Positions 13,933 through 23,100 of a DNA stretch of 39,904 nt are shown here, in pieces. Source of the stretch: Flavobacteriales bacterium. Lineage in GTDB: Bacteria > Bacteroidota > Bacteroidia > Flavobacteriales > UBA1820. The translations under genes were made by a program, and so were the position numbers. The stretch is taken from contig JAGAUI010000020.1 in NCBI GenBank assembly GCA_017620815.1, forward strand, positions 1 to 39,904. The letters are read 5' to 3'. The notes beneath the pieces are model-generated. The model did no database searches. It saw only the letters and a list, made by a program, of their open reading frames with translations, and was not told the origin of the DNA. Positions within the stretch are counted from its first letter, which is position 1, and each line of letters begins with the position of its first letter.

Positions 13933-15186
13933 TTAACGCAAGAAGCTCAAAAGCACACCTGCTGCCATAGCAGAACCTATCACACCAGATACGTTAGGTG
14001 CCATAGCGTGCATCAGAAGGTGGTTTTTAGGGTTGGTTTTAAGACCTTCCACCTCTGAAAGACGAGCTGCCATAGGAACGGCAGATACACCAGCAGAACC
14101 TATAAGAGGGTTGATTTTGTTCTCTTTGCTCAAGAACAGGTTCATAAGACGAGCAAATAGTAGACCAGCTGATGTAGCTACACAGAATGCACAAGCACCC
14201 AGAGCAAATATCTTGATAGATTCTGGAGTCAAGAATACAGATGCCTGTGTAGAAGCACCTACTGTAAGACCTAGAACTACAACCACAGCCGAGTTAAGAG
14301 CATTTGATACTACGTCTGAAAGACGTTTTGTAACGCCAGACTCTTTAAGCAGGTTACCTAGGAACAATGTACCTAGAAGTGGTATAGCGTCTGGAGCAAT
14401 CATAGAGCAGATGATGAATGCTATGATAGGGAATAGGATTTTTTCTTTCTGTGTAACTACACGAGAAGGTTTCATCACTATACCGCGTTCGCTCTTAGGT
14501 ATTATAAGACGCATAAGAGGTGGCTGAATGATAGGTACAAGTGCCATATATGAGTAAGCGGCGATGGCTATCGAACCTAGATATTTAGGAGCTAGGATAC
14601 CAGTTACATAAATGGCTGTAGGGCCATCGGCACCACCAATGATGGCGATAGAACCAGCTTCTTTTGTGTCAAAACCTAGACCTAGAGCAGCCGCAAATGT
14701 AGCAAATATACCTATCTGTGCAGCAGCACCTAGGAGCATAAGTTTAGGATTGGCTATAAGGTATGAGAAGTCTGTCATAGCACCTATACCTAGGAATACC
14801 AATGGAGGATAGATACCTAGTTCTACACCTTGGTATAGATAGTACATCACAGAACCTTCTTCTTCTGCATATACACCTAGTGCTTCGGCACCAGGGATAT
14901 TGCCCAAAATCACACCAAAACCTATAGGAAGGAGTAGTAGAGGCTCAAAACCTTTGAAAATAGCAAGCATTACATAGATTACACCTATTGCCATCATAAC
15001 GATGTTACCTACGTTAAGATGTGCAAATGCTGTGCTTTTAAGGAAGGTAGTAACACCGTCCAAAGTCTTGGCCAATATGCTAGCATCTGGTGCAGCAGCA
15101 GCGGCAGGGTCAACCACGCCGTCGGCAAGCAGAGATACGCAGCCTATGGTGAGAAGGGCTATTACTATTGTTAAAAATCGCTTCAT
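13933..15186 (-). CDS. oadB: Na+-translocating decarboxylase beta subunit
   Basis: This integral inner-membrane subunit decarboxylates carboxybiotin and exports sodium. It has 417 residues and about ten hydrophobic segments. The motif IGGADGPTAIYVTG contains Asp187, equivalent to the essential sodium-site aspartate of Klebsiella OadB. Other conserved blocks are IPLLGTLFLGNLLKESGV and LMHAMAPNVSGVIGSAMAAG at the C-terminus. An N-terminal hydrophobic, signal-like segment (1-21) precedes the core. Five bases separate it from the biotin-carrier gene. Placed beside mmdA, mce and the gamma/delta-like subunits, it is best read as the methylmalonyl-CoA decarboxylase pump rather than oxaloacetate decarboxylase. 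Confidence 0.94.
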   Translation of the reverse strand: MKRFLTIVIALLTIGCVSLLADGVVDPAAAAAPDASILAKTLDGVTTFLKSTAFAHLNVGNIVMMAIGVIYVMLAIFKGFEPLLLLPIGFGVILGNIPGAEALGVYAEEEGSVMYYLYQGVELGIYPPLVFLGIGAMTDFSYLIANPKLMLLGAAAQIGIFATFAAALGLGFDTKEAGSIAIIGGADGPTAIYVTGILAPKYLGSIAIAAYSYMALVPIIQPPLMRLIIPKSERGIVMKPSRVVTQKEKILFPIIAFIICSMIAPDAIPLLGTLFLGNLLKESGVTKRLSDVVSNALNSAVVVVLGLTVGASTQASVFLTPESIKIFALGACAFCVATSAGLLFARLMNLFLSKENKINPLIGSAGVSAVPMAARLSEVEGLKTNPKNHLLMHAMAPNVSGVIGSAMAAGVLLSFLR

Positions 15187-15191
15187 TATAA

Positions 15192-15572
15192 TTATGCTAT
15201 TTCTACCAGGATATCGCCTTGAAGTACAGAATCCTGAGGTTTAACTTTAACTGATTTTACTACACCTGTGCTTTCTGCCAAGATGTCGCTTTCCATTTTC
15301 ATCGCTTCCATAACCAGAAGTTTGTCACCAGCTTTAACGCTATCACCTTCTTTAACATTTATAGAAAGGATAACACCTGGTAGAGGAGCTTCTACTTTTG
15401 AAACAGCAGCAGATGCCACAGGAGCTGTTTTGGCGTTCTGTGATACTGTTGGGTTGGAAACTACGCGTGGAGTTTTGGTAACAGGTTTAACTGTTTTTTC
15501 CATTTCTACTTGGAAGGCAGTACCGTTTACTTCTAGGTTTATGATGTTGTCCTCTACAGAAGTAATGTCCAC
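15192..15572 (-). CDS. Biotin carrier subunit of the decarboxylase (N-terminus interrupted)
   Basis: The C-terminal half is a biotinyl domain with EAMKMESD. Lys92 is the biotinylation site, and flanking PLPGVILSINVKEGDSVKAG and VLQGDILVEIA are typical. A flexible Ala/Pro/Val linker (about 28-62) joins it to a short N-terminal domain. The frame given begins at a GTG (15572-15570). Twelve more family-like codons (YKFKINNNDFS and on) lie upstream in the same frame. They are preceded by ATG-AAG-TAA at 15614-15606, so homologues reading MKxYKxKIN are cut here by a stop at codon 3. The real start is therefore uncertain: GTG initiation, a real mutation or a sequence error. Confidence 0.85.
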   Translation of the reverse strand: MDITSVEDNIINLEVNGTAFQVEMEKTVKPVTKTPRVVSNPTVSQNAKTAPVASAAVSKVEAPLPGVILSINVKEGDSVKAGDKLLVMEAMKMESDILAESTGVVKSVKVKPQDSVLQGDILVEIA

Positions 15573-15652
15573 TGAAAAATCGTTGTTATTGATTTTGAAT
15601 TTGTATTACTTCATTTAATTGATTTTAATTAAGGGTTAATAACGATAGTGTA

Positions 15653-16045
15653 TTAACGGCGAGCGCCTTTGAAAACGCCACGATTGGTTACATATATCTT
15701 GGATGACCAAGGAGAGTATGATTTGGCAGCACGGTCTATGGTGATGATAGCATTTTCATCTTCGTGAGCCTCGTCCATATACTGATATATGGCAGCAGAT
15801 ATAGCAGCTACTGTATTGGCAGAAAGTTTACCTTTCAGTACCACAGGAGCTTCTGTGCTATCGGCTGCTTTCTGTGGGGCTGGTTTGGCTACCTTTTTAA
15901 GACGTAGGTCTTTGGCCATAATCTTACCAAAGATGATAAATACTAGTGATAGTATCATCATCATGCAGATGACTATCATAGCACCACCTACACCTACTAT
16001 AAAGGCTGTGTCGCCATTGGCCTCCATTGCTAAAAAGTTTATCAT
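15653..16045 (-). CDS. OadG-family small membrane subunit
   Basis: This 130-residue protein matches the gamma/delta-type subunit that assembles sodium-pumping decarboxylases. A single transmembrane helix (about 16-42, with IVGVGGAMIVICMMMILSLV) is followed by a basic, Ala/Pro-rich linker and a small C-terminal region. That region ends with SAAIYQYMDEAHEDENAIIT and a basic SKIYVTNRGVFKGARR. The gene lies 14 nt after mmdA. An 80-nt spacer separates it from the biotin-carrier frame; that spacer holds the interrupted N-terminus of the next gene and no clear promoter. Confidence 0.85.
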   Translation of the reverse strand: MINFLAMEANGDTAFIVGVGGAMIVICMMMILSLVFIIFGKIMAKDLRLKKVAKPAPQKAADSTEAPVVLKGKLSANTVAAISAAIYQYMDEAHEDENAIITIDRAAKSYSPWSSKIYVTNRGVFKGARR

Positions 16046-16059
16046 ATTCTTTTAATGTA

Positions 16060-17622
16060 TTATAGAGGTATGTTACCGTGTTTTTTGGCTGGGTTAAGGT
16101 CTTTCTTATTGGCAAGAGCTTCTAGAGCACGACATATGCGGAAACGAGTATTGCGTGGCTCGATTACGTCGTCGATATAACCTAGAGATGCAGCCTGATA
16201 TGGGTTTGCAAATTCTTTTGTGTATTCGGCTTCTTTTTCGGCACGGAATTTAGCACGTTCTTCAGCGTCTTCCATTTTCTTCATCTGGCTACCGTTAAGG
16301 ATACCTACTGCACCAGATGCACCCATAACTGCGATTTCGGCAGATGGCCAAGCGTAGTTCATATCACCACGCAACTGTTTTGGACTCATCACACAGTGAG
16401 CTCCACCGTATGACTTACGTAGTGTAACTGTAACTTTAGGTACAGTAGCCTCACCAAATGCATAAAGAAGTTTGGCACCGTGAACTATCACACCACCATA
16501 TTCCTGACCTGAACCTGGAAGGAATCCTGGTACGTCAACAAGTGTTACTAGAGGAATGTTGAACGCGTCACAGAAACGTACAAAACGTGCACCCTTGCGG
16601 CTAGCGTTGATGTCTAGAACACCTGCCAAGAATTTAGGCTGGTTGGCAACGATACCTACTGGACGACCGTTGAAACGAGCAAAACCTACTATCAAGTTCT
16701 TGGCGTATGAGCTGTGAACTTCTACCATTTCGCCGTTGTCCACTACAGTCTTGATGACTTCCATCATGTCGTAAGCCTTGTTTGGGTCGTCTGGGATTAT
16801 CTCGTTAAGAGATTCTTCTAGACGGTCTATAGGGTCATTGCAAGAGATGATAGGAGCTTCTTCTAGGTTGTTTGAAGGCATGAAACTCAAAAGTTTGCGG
16901 AGCATAAGGATACCTTCTTCGTCGCTCTTGGCTACAAAGTGTGTAACACCAGATTTTGAAGCGTGAACGCTAGCACCACCCAAGTTTTCTGTAGTGATGT
17001 CTTCACCTGTTACAGATTTAACCACAGTAGGACCAGTAAGGAACATATATGATGTGCCTTCTGTCATAAGGATGAAGTCTGTAAGAGCTGGAGAATATAC
17101 AGAACCACCAGCACATGGACCAAAGATACCAGATAGCTGTGGTATAACACCAGATGCAAGGATATTGCGTTGGAAGATTTCGGCATAACCTGCTAGTGAA
17201 CGTACACCTTCCTGGATACGGGCACCACCAGAGTCGTTAAGAGCTATAACAGGAGCTCCTACTTTCATAGCCTGGTCCATGATTTTGCATATTTTAAGTG
17301 CAAAAGTTTCTGAAAGTGAACCACCAAATACAGTGAAGTCTTGTGCTGCTACATAAACGATACGTCCATCTACAGTACCACGACCTGTTACCACGCCGTC
17401 ACCATAGTATTTTTCTTTCTCCATACCAAATGCAGTGGTACGGTGAGTTACAAACATATCAAATTCTTCAAAAGAGCCTTCGTCTAGGAGAAGCTCTATA
17501 CGTTCACGAGCTGTGAGCTTATTCTGGGCGTGTTGTTTTTCTATACGTTTTTCACCACCGCCCACGCGAGCTACGTTGCGTTTTTCTACCAGCTCGCGGA
17601 TTTTTGTTTTTATTTCAGACAT
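16060..17622 (-). CDS. mmdA: Methylmalonyl-CoA decarboxylase carboxyltransferase (alpha) subunit
   Basis: This 520-residue carboxyltransferase moves the carboxyl group from (S)-methylmalonyl-CoA to biotin, giving propionyl-CoA. The N-terminal block [20 protein letters not shown] is typical of PccB/MmdA proteins. The N-domain oxyanion region is [20 protein letters not shown]. The C-domain counterpart lies around [20 protein letters not shown] and [10 protein letters not shown]. PccB of propionyl-CoA carboxylase looks nearly the same, but the neighbouring oadB and OadG-type genes and the absence of a biotin carboxylase gene favour decarboxylation. It follows mce by 41 nt. Confidence 0.94.
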   Translation of the reverse strand: MSEIKTKIRELVEKRNVARVGGGEKRIEKQHAQNKLTARERIELLLDEGSFEEFDMFVTHRTTAFGMEKEKYYGDGVVTGRGTVDGRIVYVAAQDFTVFGGSLSETFALKICKIMDQAMKVGAPVIALNDSGGARIQEGVRSLAGYAEIFQRNILASGVIPQLSGIFGPCAGGSVYSPALTDFILMTEGTSYMFLTGPTVVKSVTGEDITTENLGGASVHASKSGVTHFVAKSDEEGILMLRKLLSFMPSNNLEEAPIISCNDPIDRLEESLNEIIPDDPNKAYDMMEVIKTVVDNGEMVEVHSSYAKNLIVGFARFNGRPVGIVANQPKFLAGVLDINASRKGARFVRFCDAFNIPLVTLVDVPGFLPGSGQEYGGVIVHGAKLLYAFGEATVPKVTVTLRKSYGGAHCVMSPKQLRGDMNYAWPSAEIAVMGASGAVGILNGSQMKKMEDAEERAKFRAEKEAEYTKEFANPYQAASLGYIDDVIEPRNTRFRICRALEALANKKDLNPAKKHGNIPL

Positions 17623-17663
17623 AAAAATGTTGAATTTTGAGGGTTATTTATATGGGTTTTATA

Positions 17664-18107
17664 TTATTCGCAATCACATTTGCAGCAGCAAGAACCTTCT
17701 GCAGCAGGGTTTTCACATAGTTCTGTAAGAACACCAAATGTAGATTTTGGGTGAAGGAATGCTATGTTAAGACCTTCGGCACCTTTACGTGGAGCTTTGT
17801 CTATAAGCATAACGCCGTCTTCTTCGGCAGCTTTAAGTTGTTCTGCTAGTCCTTTAACTGCAAACGCAACGTGCTGTATGCCTTGACCTTTTTTCTCTAT
17901 GAATTTGGCGATAGGGCCATCTGGAGCTGTAGATTCTAGAAGTTCGATTTTGGTCTGACCTACTTTGAAGAAAGCTGTGCGTACTTTCTGTTCTGCTACT
18001 TCTTCTATGGCGTAGCATTTAAGACCTAGTTTTTCTTCGTAAAATTTGATGGCTTCGTCTAGATTACTAACGGCGATGCCCAAGTGTTCTATGTGTTCTA
18101 ATTTCAT
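17664..18107 (-). CDS. mce: Methylmalonyl-CoA epimerase with Cys-rich tail
   Basis: This enzyme interconverts (R)- and (S)-methylmalonyl-CoA between the mutase and the decarboxylase. It has the vicinal-oxygen-chelate fold, with two beta-alpha-beta modules. Probable metal ligands are His8 (IEHLGIAV), His79 (GIQHVAFAV) and Glu129 (LTEL), with a catalytic glutamate around KIELLE. The core ends near residue 135. Beyond it is an unusual tail, AAEGSCCCKCDCE, with five cysteines in the last eight residues, not part of the usual fold. It is the first gene of the decarboxylase operon. Confidence 0.93.
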   Translation of the reverse strand: MKLEHIEHLGIAVSNLDEAIKFYEEKLGLKCYAIEEVAEQKVRTAFFKVGQTKIELLESTAPDGPIAKFIEKKGQGIQHVAFAVKGLAEQLKAAEEDGVMLIDKAPRKGAEGLNIAFLHPKSTFGVLTELCENPAAEGSCCCKCDCE

Positions 18108-18145
18108 GATTATGAGGTTTTAATGATTTAATTCCATAAAAAATG

Positions 18146-18208
18146 AAATCTCTATGAGATTTTACCCTGCAAATGTCGGGATTAATTGTTGATAAATTAC
18201 GATATTTG
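18146..18208. promoter_or_regulatory. Divergent promoter region, mce / meaB
   Basis: For mce, GACATTTG (18177-18170, minus) is a one-mismatch -7 box, giving a start near 18165. The RNA would open with a 7-bp hairpin (18162-18156 with 18152-18146) followed by CATTTTTTATG, which looks like a weak attenuator. For meaB, GATATTTG (18201-18208, plus) is also one mismatch from consensus and gives a start near 18213. No good -33 elements were found. The two propionate-pathway units may share regulation. Confidence 0.45.
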
Positions 18209-18236
18209 CCATAAATTTTTAATGAAAAGTAAAAAA

Positions 18237-19247
18237 ATGAATGTAACATACACACCTCGTAAAAGATTTACTCCAGAAGAGTATGCAGAAAGCATACTCA
18301 AAGGAGACCGCATAATGTTATCCCGTGCTATAACACTTATAGAAAGTAAATTGCCTAGTGATGTGGCATTGGCAGAAAAAGTGCTTGAACTCATACTGCC
18401 TTACACAGGACGTTCATTGCGTGTAGGAATTACAGGAGTTCCCGGAGTAGGTAAATCCACTTTTATAGAATCATTTGGTGGGCTTATAACAGGAATGGGT
18501 AAAAAATTGGCTGTTCTTACCATAGACCCTTCCTCTCAACGCAGCAAAGGCTCTATCCTAGGTGACAAGACTCGTATGGAGTCCCTAGCCAATGACCCGA
18601 TGGCATACATACGTCCTTCGGCTTCGGGAGCGACACTGGGAGGAGTAAACGACAAGACTCGTGAGACTATGCTACTGTGTGAGGCTGCTGGATATGAGGT
18701 AGTGCTTATAGAAACAGTGGGTGTAGGACAGAGTGAGACTACGGTGGCTGCTATCACAGACTTTTTCTTACTGCTGATGTTGGCAGGTGCGGGAGATGAG
18801 TTGCAGGGTATAAAGAAAGGTATAATGGAGATGTGTGATGCTCTGGTCATCACCAAGGCCGATGGAGATAATGTAAACATGAGCCGTATGGCTGCTCGTG
18901 AGTATCAGAATGCGTTGCGTCTATTCCCAGCACATGATTCGGGTTGGGAGCCAGAGGTGCTTACTTGTTCTTCGCTTAAAAAAGAGGGACTTGAGGCTAT
19001 ATGGGACGTGATAGTGCGTCATCATGAGCTGGTTAAAAAGACAGGACATTTTGATGCCAAACGTATGGAGCAGAACATAGCTTGGATGAACGAGATAATA
19101 GACTACTACCTCAAGTATGACTTCCTGCACGACACAGAAGTAGAGGGAGCTATGGACTTTACTTCTCACATGGTAGAAAGTGGTAAACTGCCAGCTATTA
19201 CAGCGGCCAAAAAACTGCTTTCTCTCTACCGCAAGAAAGAAATGTAA
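18237..19247 (+). CDS. meaB: Methylmalonyl-CoA mutase chaperone GTPase MeaB
   Basis: This G3E-family GTPase guards and reloads adenosylcobalamin in methylmalonyl-CoA mutase. The P-loop is GITGVPGVGKSTF. Family blocks follow: TIDPSSQRSKGSILGDKTRM, YIRPSASGATLGGV, the Walker-B-like IETVGVGQSE and the guanine-specificity stretch VITKADGDN. From the start at 18237 it has 336 residues. Alternative starts exist at 18222 and 18186, but the putative -7 box at 18201-18208 rules out the longest. It is divergent from mce. The mutase genes themselves are not in the window. B12 dependence of the propionate pathway is implied. Confidence 0.95.
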   Translation: MNVTYTPRKRFTPEEYAESILKGDRIMLSRAITLIESKLPSDVALAEKVLELILPYTGRSLRVGITGVPGVGKSTFIESFGGLITGMGKKLAVLTIDPSSQRSKGSILGDKTRMESLANDPMAYIRPSASGATLGGVNDKTRETMLLCEAAGYEVVLIETVGVGQSETTVAAITDFFLLLMLAGAGDELQGIKKGIMEMCDALVITKADGDNVNMSRMAAREYQNALRLFPAHDSGWEPEVLTCSSLKKEGLEAIWDVIVRHHELVKKTGHFDAKRMEQNIAWMNEIIDYYLKYDFLHDTEVEGAMDFTSHMVESGKLPAITAAKKLLSLYRKKEM

Positions 19248-19265
19248 TAGAGAATTTTTATACTG

Positions 19266-19311
19266 AAAACGGCACCCCGCGGGGTGCCGTTTTTTTGCGG
19301 GTAAGACCCGC
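19266..19311. terminator. Double hairpin terminator between convergent genes
   Basis: A 10-bp GC-rich stem (19269-19278 with 19281-19290) with flanking A4 and T7 runs ends meaB. A second hairpin, GCGGG/CCCGC (19297-19301 with 19307-19311), follows the T-run and lies just past the stop of the opposing gene at 19319. Confidence 0.9.
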
Positions 19312-19318
19312 TGCTGGT

Positions 19319-19831
19319 TTAGTTTTCCTGTTTCTGTAAATAAGTTTCTGCCATAGCTACTATTTTGGAGAAACCTTTAATTATAGGATAATATAAACAA
19401 CTGAATATACCAACTATGGTAAGAGGTATTCCTATGACATTTCCTTCATAATCAAAGCAAAAAAGAATGCCAGCAATTGTTGTTATTATTGATAGTGCAA
19501 GTAGTATCCCAGCTATAGTATTTATAGCATTTGCAGAAGTAGTGTTTATTTCTTTTTTTTCGTTTTGTGTTGATGTGTATTTTAATAATTCCTCGTATTC
19601 TTCGTCTGTTATGTCTATGACAGGATTAACTTCGGTTTCTTTATACCAAAGATTTTTGTCTGAATCTAATTTGTATCCTTCAACGAAAAAATCATAATAT
19701 TCTCTAACTTTTATGGTTTTACTTGTATCTACTAGTCCCAAAGAGATAAGAAGTTCCTCTCTCTCCTTTTTTTGTTTTTCTATTTTTTCAATTTTTTTCT
19801 GGTTGATGAATTCTTCTAATTGTGTGTTCAT
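19319..19831 (-). CDS. Unknown two-helix membrane protein
   Basis: I do not recognise this 170-residue protein. Residues 1-30 are a highly charged, Lys/Glu-rich probable coiled coil (INQKKIEKIEKQKKEREELL). A polar region follows, with VREYYDFFVEGYKLDSDKNL and many acidic residues. Two hydrophobic segments follow, at about 100-127 (NTIAGILLALSIITTIAGIL) and about 130-155 (VIGIPLTIVGIFSCLYYPI). The last helix is short and amphipathic. It is a probable inner-membrane protein with a cytoplasmic N-terminal part. Its start is 73 nt downstream of the 3' end of the structured RNA described below, and TAACTTTA (19854-19847) is a one-mismatch -7 box that could give it a separate promoter. Confidence 0.65.
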   Translation of the reverse strand: MNTQLEEFINQKKIEKIEKQKKEREELLISLGLVDTSKTIKVREYYDFFVEGYKLDSDKNLWYKETEVNPVIDITDEEYEELLKYTSTQNEKKEINTTSANAINTIAGILLALSIITTIAGILFCFDYEGNVIGIPLTIVGIFSCLYYPIIKGFSKIVAMAETYLQKQEN

Positions 19832-19903
19832 AGGATAATTGTTTTATAAAGTTATATGCAATATTGCCGTCTTTATGTGTGGCTCTATGCACACTTTTTA
19901 AAA

Positions 19904-20105
19904 CAAAAAAGAGGCACAGAACTACTCGTCATACGCCTCTTGGCTCACCACAAGCCATCACACACTATGAGAGCAGTCTGCACCCTATATGGAACAAACT
20001 CCTCAATGTGTGTGAATTACAGCTCGTCTATCTATGCTGAGGTGGTGATTCAGAGGCGATTGAGCTGATATGTCTATGTAAATACGTGTGGTATAATACC
20101 AACAC
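19904..20105 (-). ncRNA. Candidate structured RNA of about 200 nt, 6S-like shape
   Basis: The 321-bp interval between the two flanking genes holds no credible protein gene. On the minus strand I can pair nested helices: 20058-20052 with 19940-19934 (7 bp); a TCACCAC/GTGGTGA helix (20048-20042 with 19951-19945); and a TCACACAC/GTGTGTGA helix near 20015-20008 and 19965-19958. An apical stem, GAGTTTG-type pairing with CAGACTGCTC, closes the rod. A CAGC/GCTG hairpin sits in the large asymmetric bubble. A 5' hairpin occupies 20105-20086. The 3' end is an AGAGGC/GCCTCT hairpin followed by TTTTTTGTTTT. A bubble-containing rod near 200 nt resembles 6S RNA, but identity is unproven; it could be the leader of the 19319 gene. 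The remainder (19832-19903) holds only that gene's leader. Confidence 0.55.
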
Positions 20106-20109
20106 AATA

Positions 20110-20117
20110 CAAATGTA
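20110..20117 (-). promoter_or_regulatory. -7 element of the structured RNA
   Basis: TACATTTG on the minus strand matches the -7 box exactly. The expected initiation point, about 5 nt downstream (20105), coincides with the first base of the 5' hairpin. No consensus -33 was seen at the normal spacing. Confidence 0.5.
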
Positions 20118-20152
20118 TGCAAAATCTGAATATAAAATGATGATGCAAGAAA

Positions 20153-23100
20153 TTATTTGAAGGTGGATTTAAAAGCCTCCACACGGGATTTGCTAGCTCG
20201 GCGGATGATATATTGCCCAGCAGTGGCGTCGCGGTATCTTTCGGTCGCAGTCTCAAAGGCTTTCATGGTGTCATTATCACTGCACATAAAGTCCAGAACA
20301 CCGTTTTTATAACGTAAAAAAATGTATTGGCGGTCATTCTCGCTGTGAAGGTAGATAGTGATTTCGTCTGTCCCTGAAGCACTTTTGGTAATGGATATCT
20401 TGCTGTGAAGAATTAGCATGGTGGGAGATGCACATAGAAAACGTAGCGAAGCAGCGCCAGAATATGATAAAACCCCACTAGAAGAATCCCCCCTCAAACT
20501 AATCCCTTCTAGTGCTATGGTAGAACTGGTTATGTCGCTTTTTTGAGAGATATAGTCCCACGATGAACTGGAACTTTCTGTGATAGAGGGTAGTGCCATT
20601 TGAGAGGCGAGAGAGAGAAGATTTTCGTTTATAAGCGAAGGGAACTCCATGTGCAGGGAAAGGGATATATTTTCCCCTGTAATGTTACCATTGTTCATGT
20701 CATATTCTATCTCTCCTGCCATAGTAGATTTCATAAATCCCGATGGGTCGTTTATAAAGATGTCTCCGTGGGTAGAGAGTCGGCATTCGTCATGAAAGTA
20801 GTGATAGAGAGGGTATGAAGAACTATCGCCCACTATGTAGGTCCCTGTGTAGTCATCGTGGCTTATTATTCCTTGCACGTCACATAGTAGGCTGTGTGAG
20901 GAAATGTCATTGCCCATAAATACTCCTGTAAACCCAGTGTGGGAGTAGATAATGCCGTTGGTGGGTTTATCCCCTGTGGGAGTAAAACAAAGTGTATCAC
21001 CTACTGGAGCATCTATCTTTATACTGCCTGTAATCATACTGGGGCATATATTTTCTATGGGGTACAAACGCCCTCTTAATCCCAGCCCTTTAACGTTGCC
21101 TTTAAGTGTACTTTGTCCTCGGAAACGGAAGTATGCTCCTAATTCATAGTCCCGTTCCATATATGTATCGGCTGCTGCTACAAGATGTCCAGAAGCATCG
21201 GTAGAGATGTCGGTAAAATGCATAGGGTAGGTGATACCATCGGGGTCGGTATAGTCATATGTGGCACTGCCTTTTATCTCGCAAGAGGGGAGTATCTCTA
21301 TGTGTGCGTCATAAAGCCTGTGGTACATACTACTGGTGTCCAGTATAATGATTGCATCATCCAGTGGAGCTATATCTCCACCTGTAAGGATAGCTATGTG
21401 TGAGCTAGATGGAATGATATATGCATCGGCAAATGTGAGGCTGTCTATGCCTTCCACTCTTAAACTATCTCCACCCATGTCATAAACCGCACTCTGGCAA
21501 GGAATTGTAAGCATACATTCTCCATATAGTATGACATTGCCTCGTTTATTTTTACTATAAAAGTTTATGATGGGACTACCATCACTCCACTCTCCTTGGC
21601 AGATGTTTATGTGGGTGTTGAGGCTTTTGATATGTGCAGGATATGAGGCGTTTGTAGAGAAATATCCTGTGTTATATGGGAGAGAATATAAAAATTGGGC
21701 ATTGTTTATGGATACCATATGGGAACTGTCTGTGCCTATTGCCAAGTTTGCATCGCGGGAAAAGATACTATCTCTATGAAATTCTAAACGATGACTATCT
21801 ATCCTGCTGTTTTTCATCATAAAATGTCCATCTCCCGTAAGCGAATGAGGGGATAGATACATTGTCCCTGTGAAATTATAGTCGTAGATGTGGCATAAGG
21901 AACTATCGGTATAGATGGTGATGGTATCACTTTCTGTATCCCAATGTGTAGCTACATCATCAATTGAGGCTTGCGGAGTGTCATATTCTATGCTGTTCTC
22001 TATCTCTACACTAGATAGTGGACTGTCTATTCCATAGGGGTACATACGCAATGATGGAGAGGAAATAGTGGTACTCATGTATGTGTAACGCCCTTCGCCA
22101 GTGAGACCTTTACTGTCAAGGTCTAGAGTGCCATAATATGTGCCACGAGAATAAAGAGGTACTCCGATACTTAAATCGGCCTTCTCAAATCCCAATGTGA
22201 GGTCTTTCATAACGCTAACCCTTCGCTCAAAAGGAGGGACTATACCTCCTGTATGTAGTGTCCCGTCAAAGTATATACTGCTAGTAGAGCGAGAAGATAG
22301 GCTATCCAGTATGAATGGTTCTATCGTGAGAAAGAGATGTTCCCTGCCATATAGGCTATCTAGATGTGGATAAAATATATAAGACTGTGTGGTGGTGGAT
22401 AGCATGGGGTATCTTTTATGTGAGCGTTTCATGGATTTGTCATCGGCATATCCTAGTGTTATCTCTCCGCAGAGGGAGTCAATGGTGTTTTTTATCTGCT
22501 CATGTTTCCCACTGTGTATAGGAACGTGCATCTTCATCTGCGAAGTGCCGCTTAATGTTATACTATTTTTATCATACTCATATTCTGCATGACCATCTAT
22601 GGTAAATAGTCCCAATGTGATACTGCCTCCATAGGAAAAATTACCTCCCTTTTGGGCAATGACGCCTGTGCTATCGGGAGAGAGGTAGATGTTGCCGTCT
22701 ATGGAGAGTTTTACCATCTCCATTCCCGATAGGTCTATATTACCTGTTTCACCGTCCATACGAGCTATGATATCCCTGTCTTTTATCCCATAGTAGGCTA
22801 TGCCGTCATAGTCGCTCTTGCCATGAGCCGAACGTACCATATGTTCAAAACCCGGATACAAGGTAAGAGTATGGTGTAAATAGTCGTAGTATCCGTATCC
22901 TAGACGAGAAATCTCCATAGCTAGCAGAGTAGCGGTAGTAAACGATGAGGCAGTGGCACGAGCGACCTCCTTAATGGTGGTCGCTCGTGCCACCCCACAT
23001 GCCGATAGTATATCATCTAGCGGATTATACTTTCCCACGCCGCGGAAATGACGATATATCTCTCCTTCAAAATACCTAGATGAAATCACCAGTGGCCTTA

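Noticed and set aside
14033-14527. A 164-codon plus-strand frame opposite oadB
   Set aside because: It is antisense to a well-conserved membrane protein and has low-complexity composition typical of a shadow frame.
15606-15608. TAA read as a sense codon in this organism
   Set aside because: TAA ends many other genes in the window in normal positions (for example rplM, tsf and meaB), so code reassignment is not supported.
16060-17622. PccB of propionyl-CoA carboxylase instead of MmdA
   Set aside because: The sequence alone cannot separate them, but adjacent oadB/OadG-type subunits and no biotin carboxylase favour the decarboxylase.
19856-20068. A 70-codon plus-strand open frame in the largest gene-free gap
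   Set aside because: Its composition is not protein-like, it has no promoter or family resemblance, and the interval is better explained by the structured minus-strand RNA.
19904-20105. tmRNA, SRP RNA or RNase P RNA as identity of the structured RNA
   Set aside because: No tRNA-like ends or tag-peptide frame, no SRP GGAAG-type loop in context, and it is too short for RNase P. 6S-like shape fits better but is unproven.
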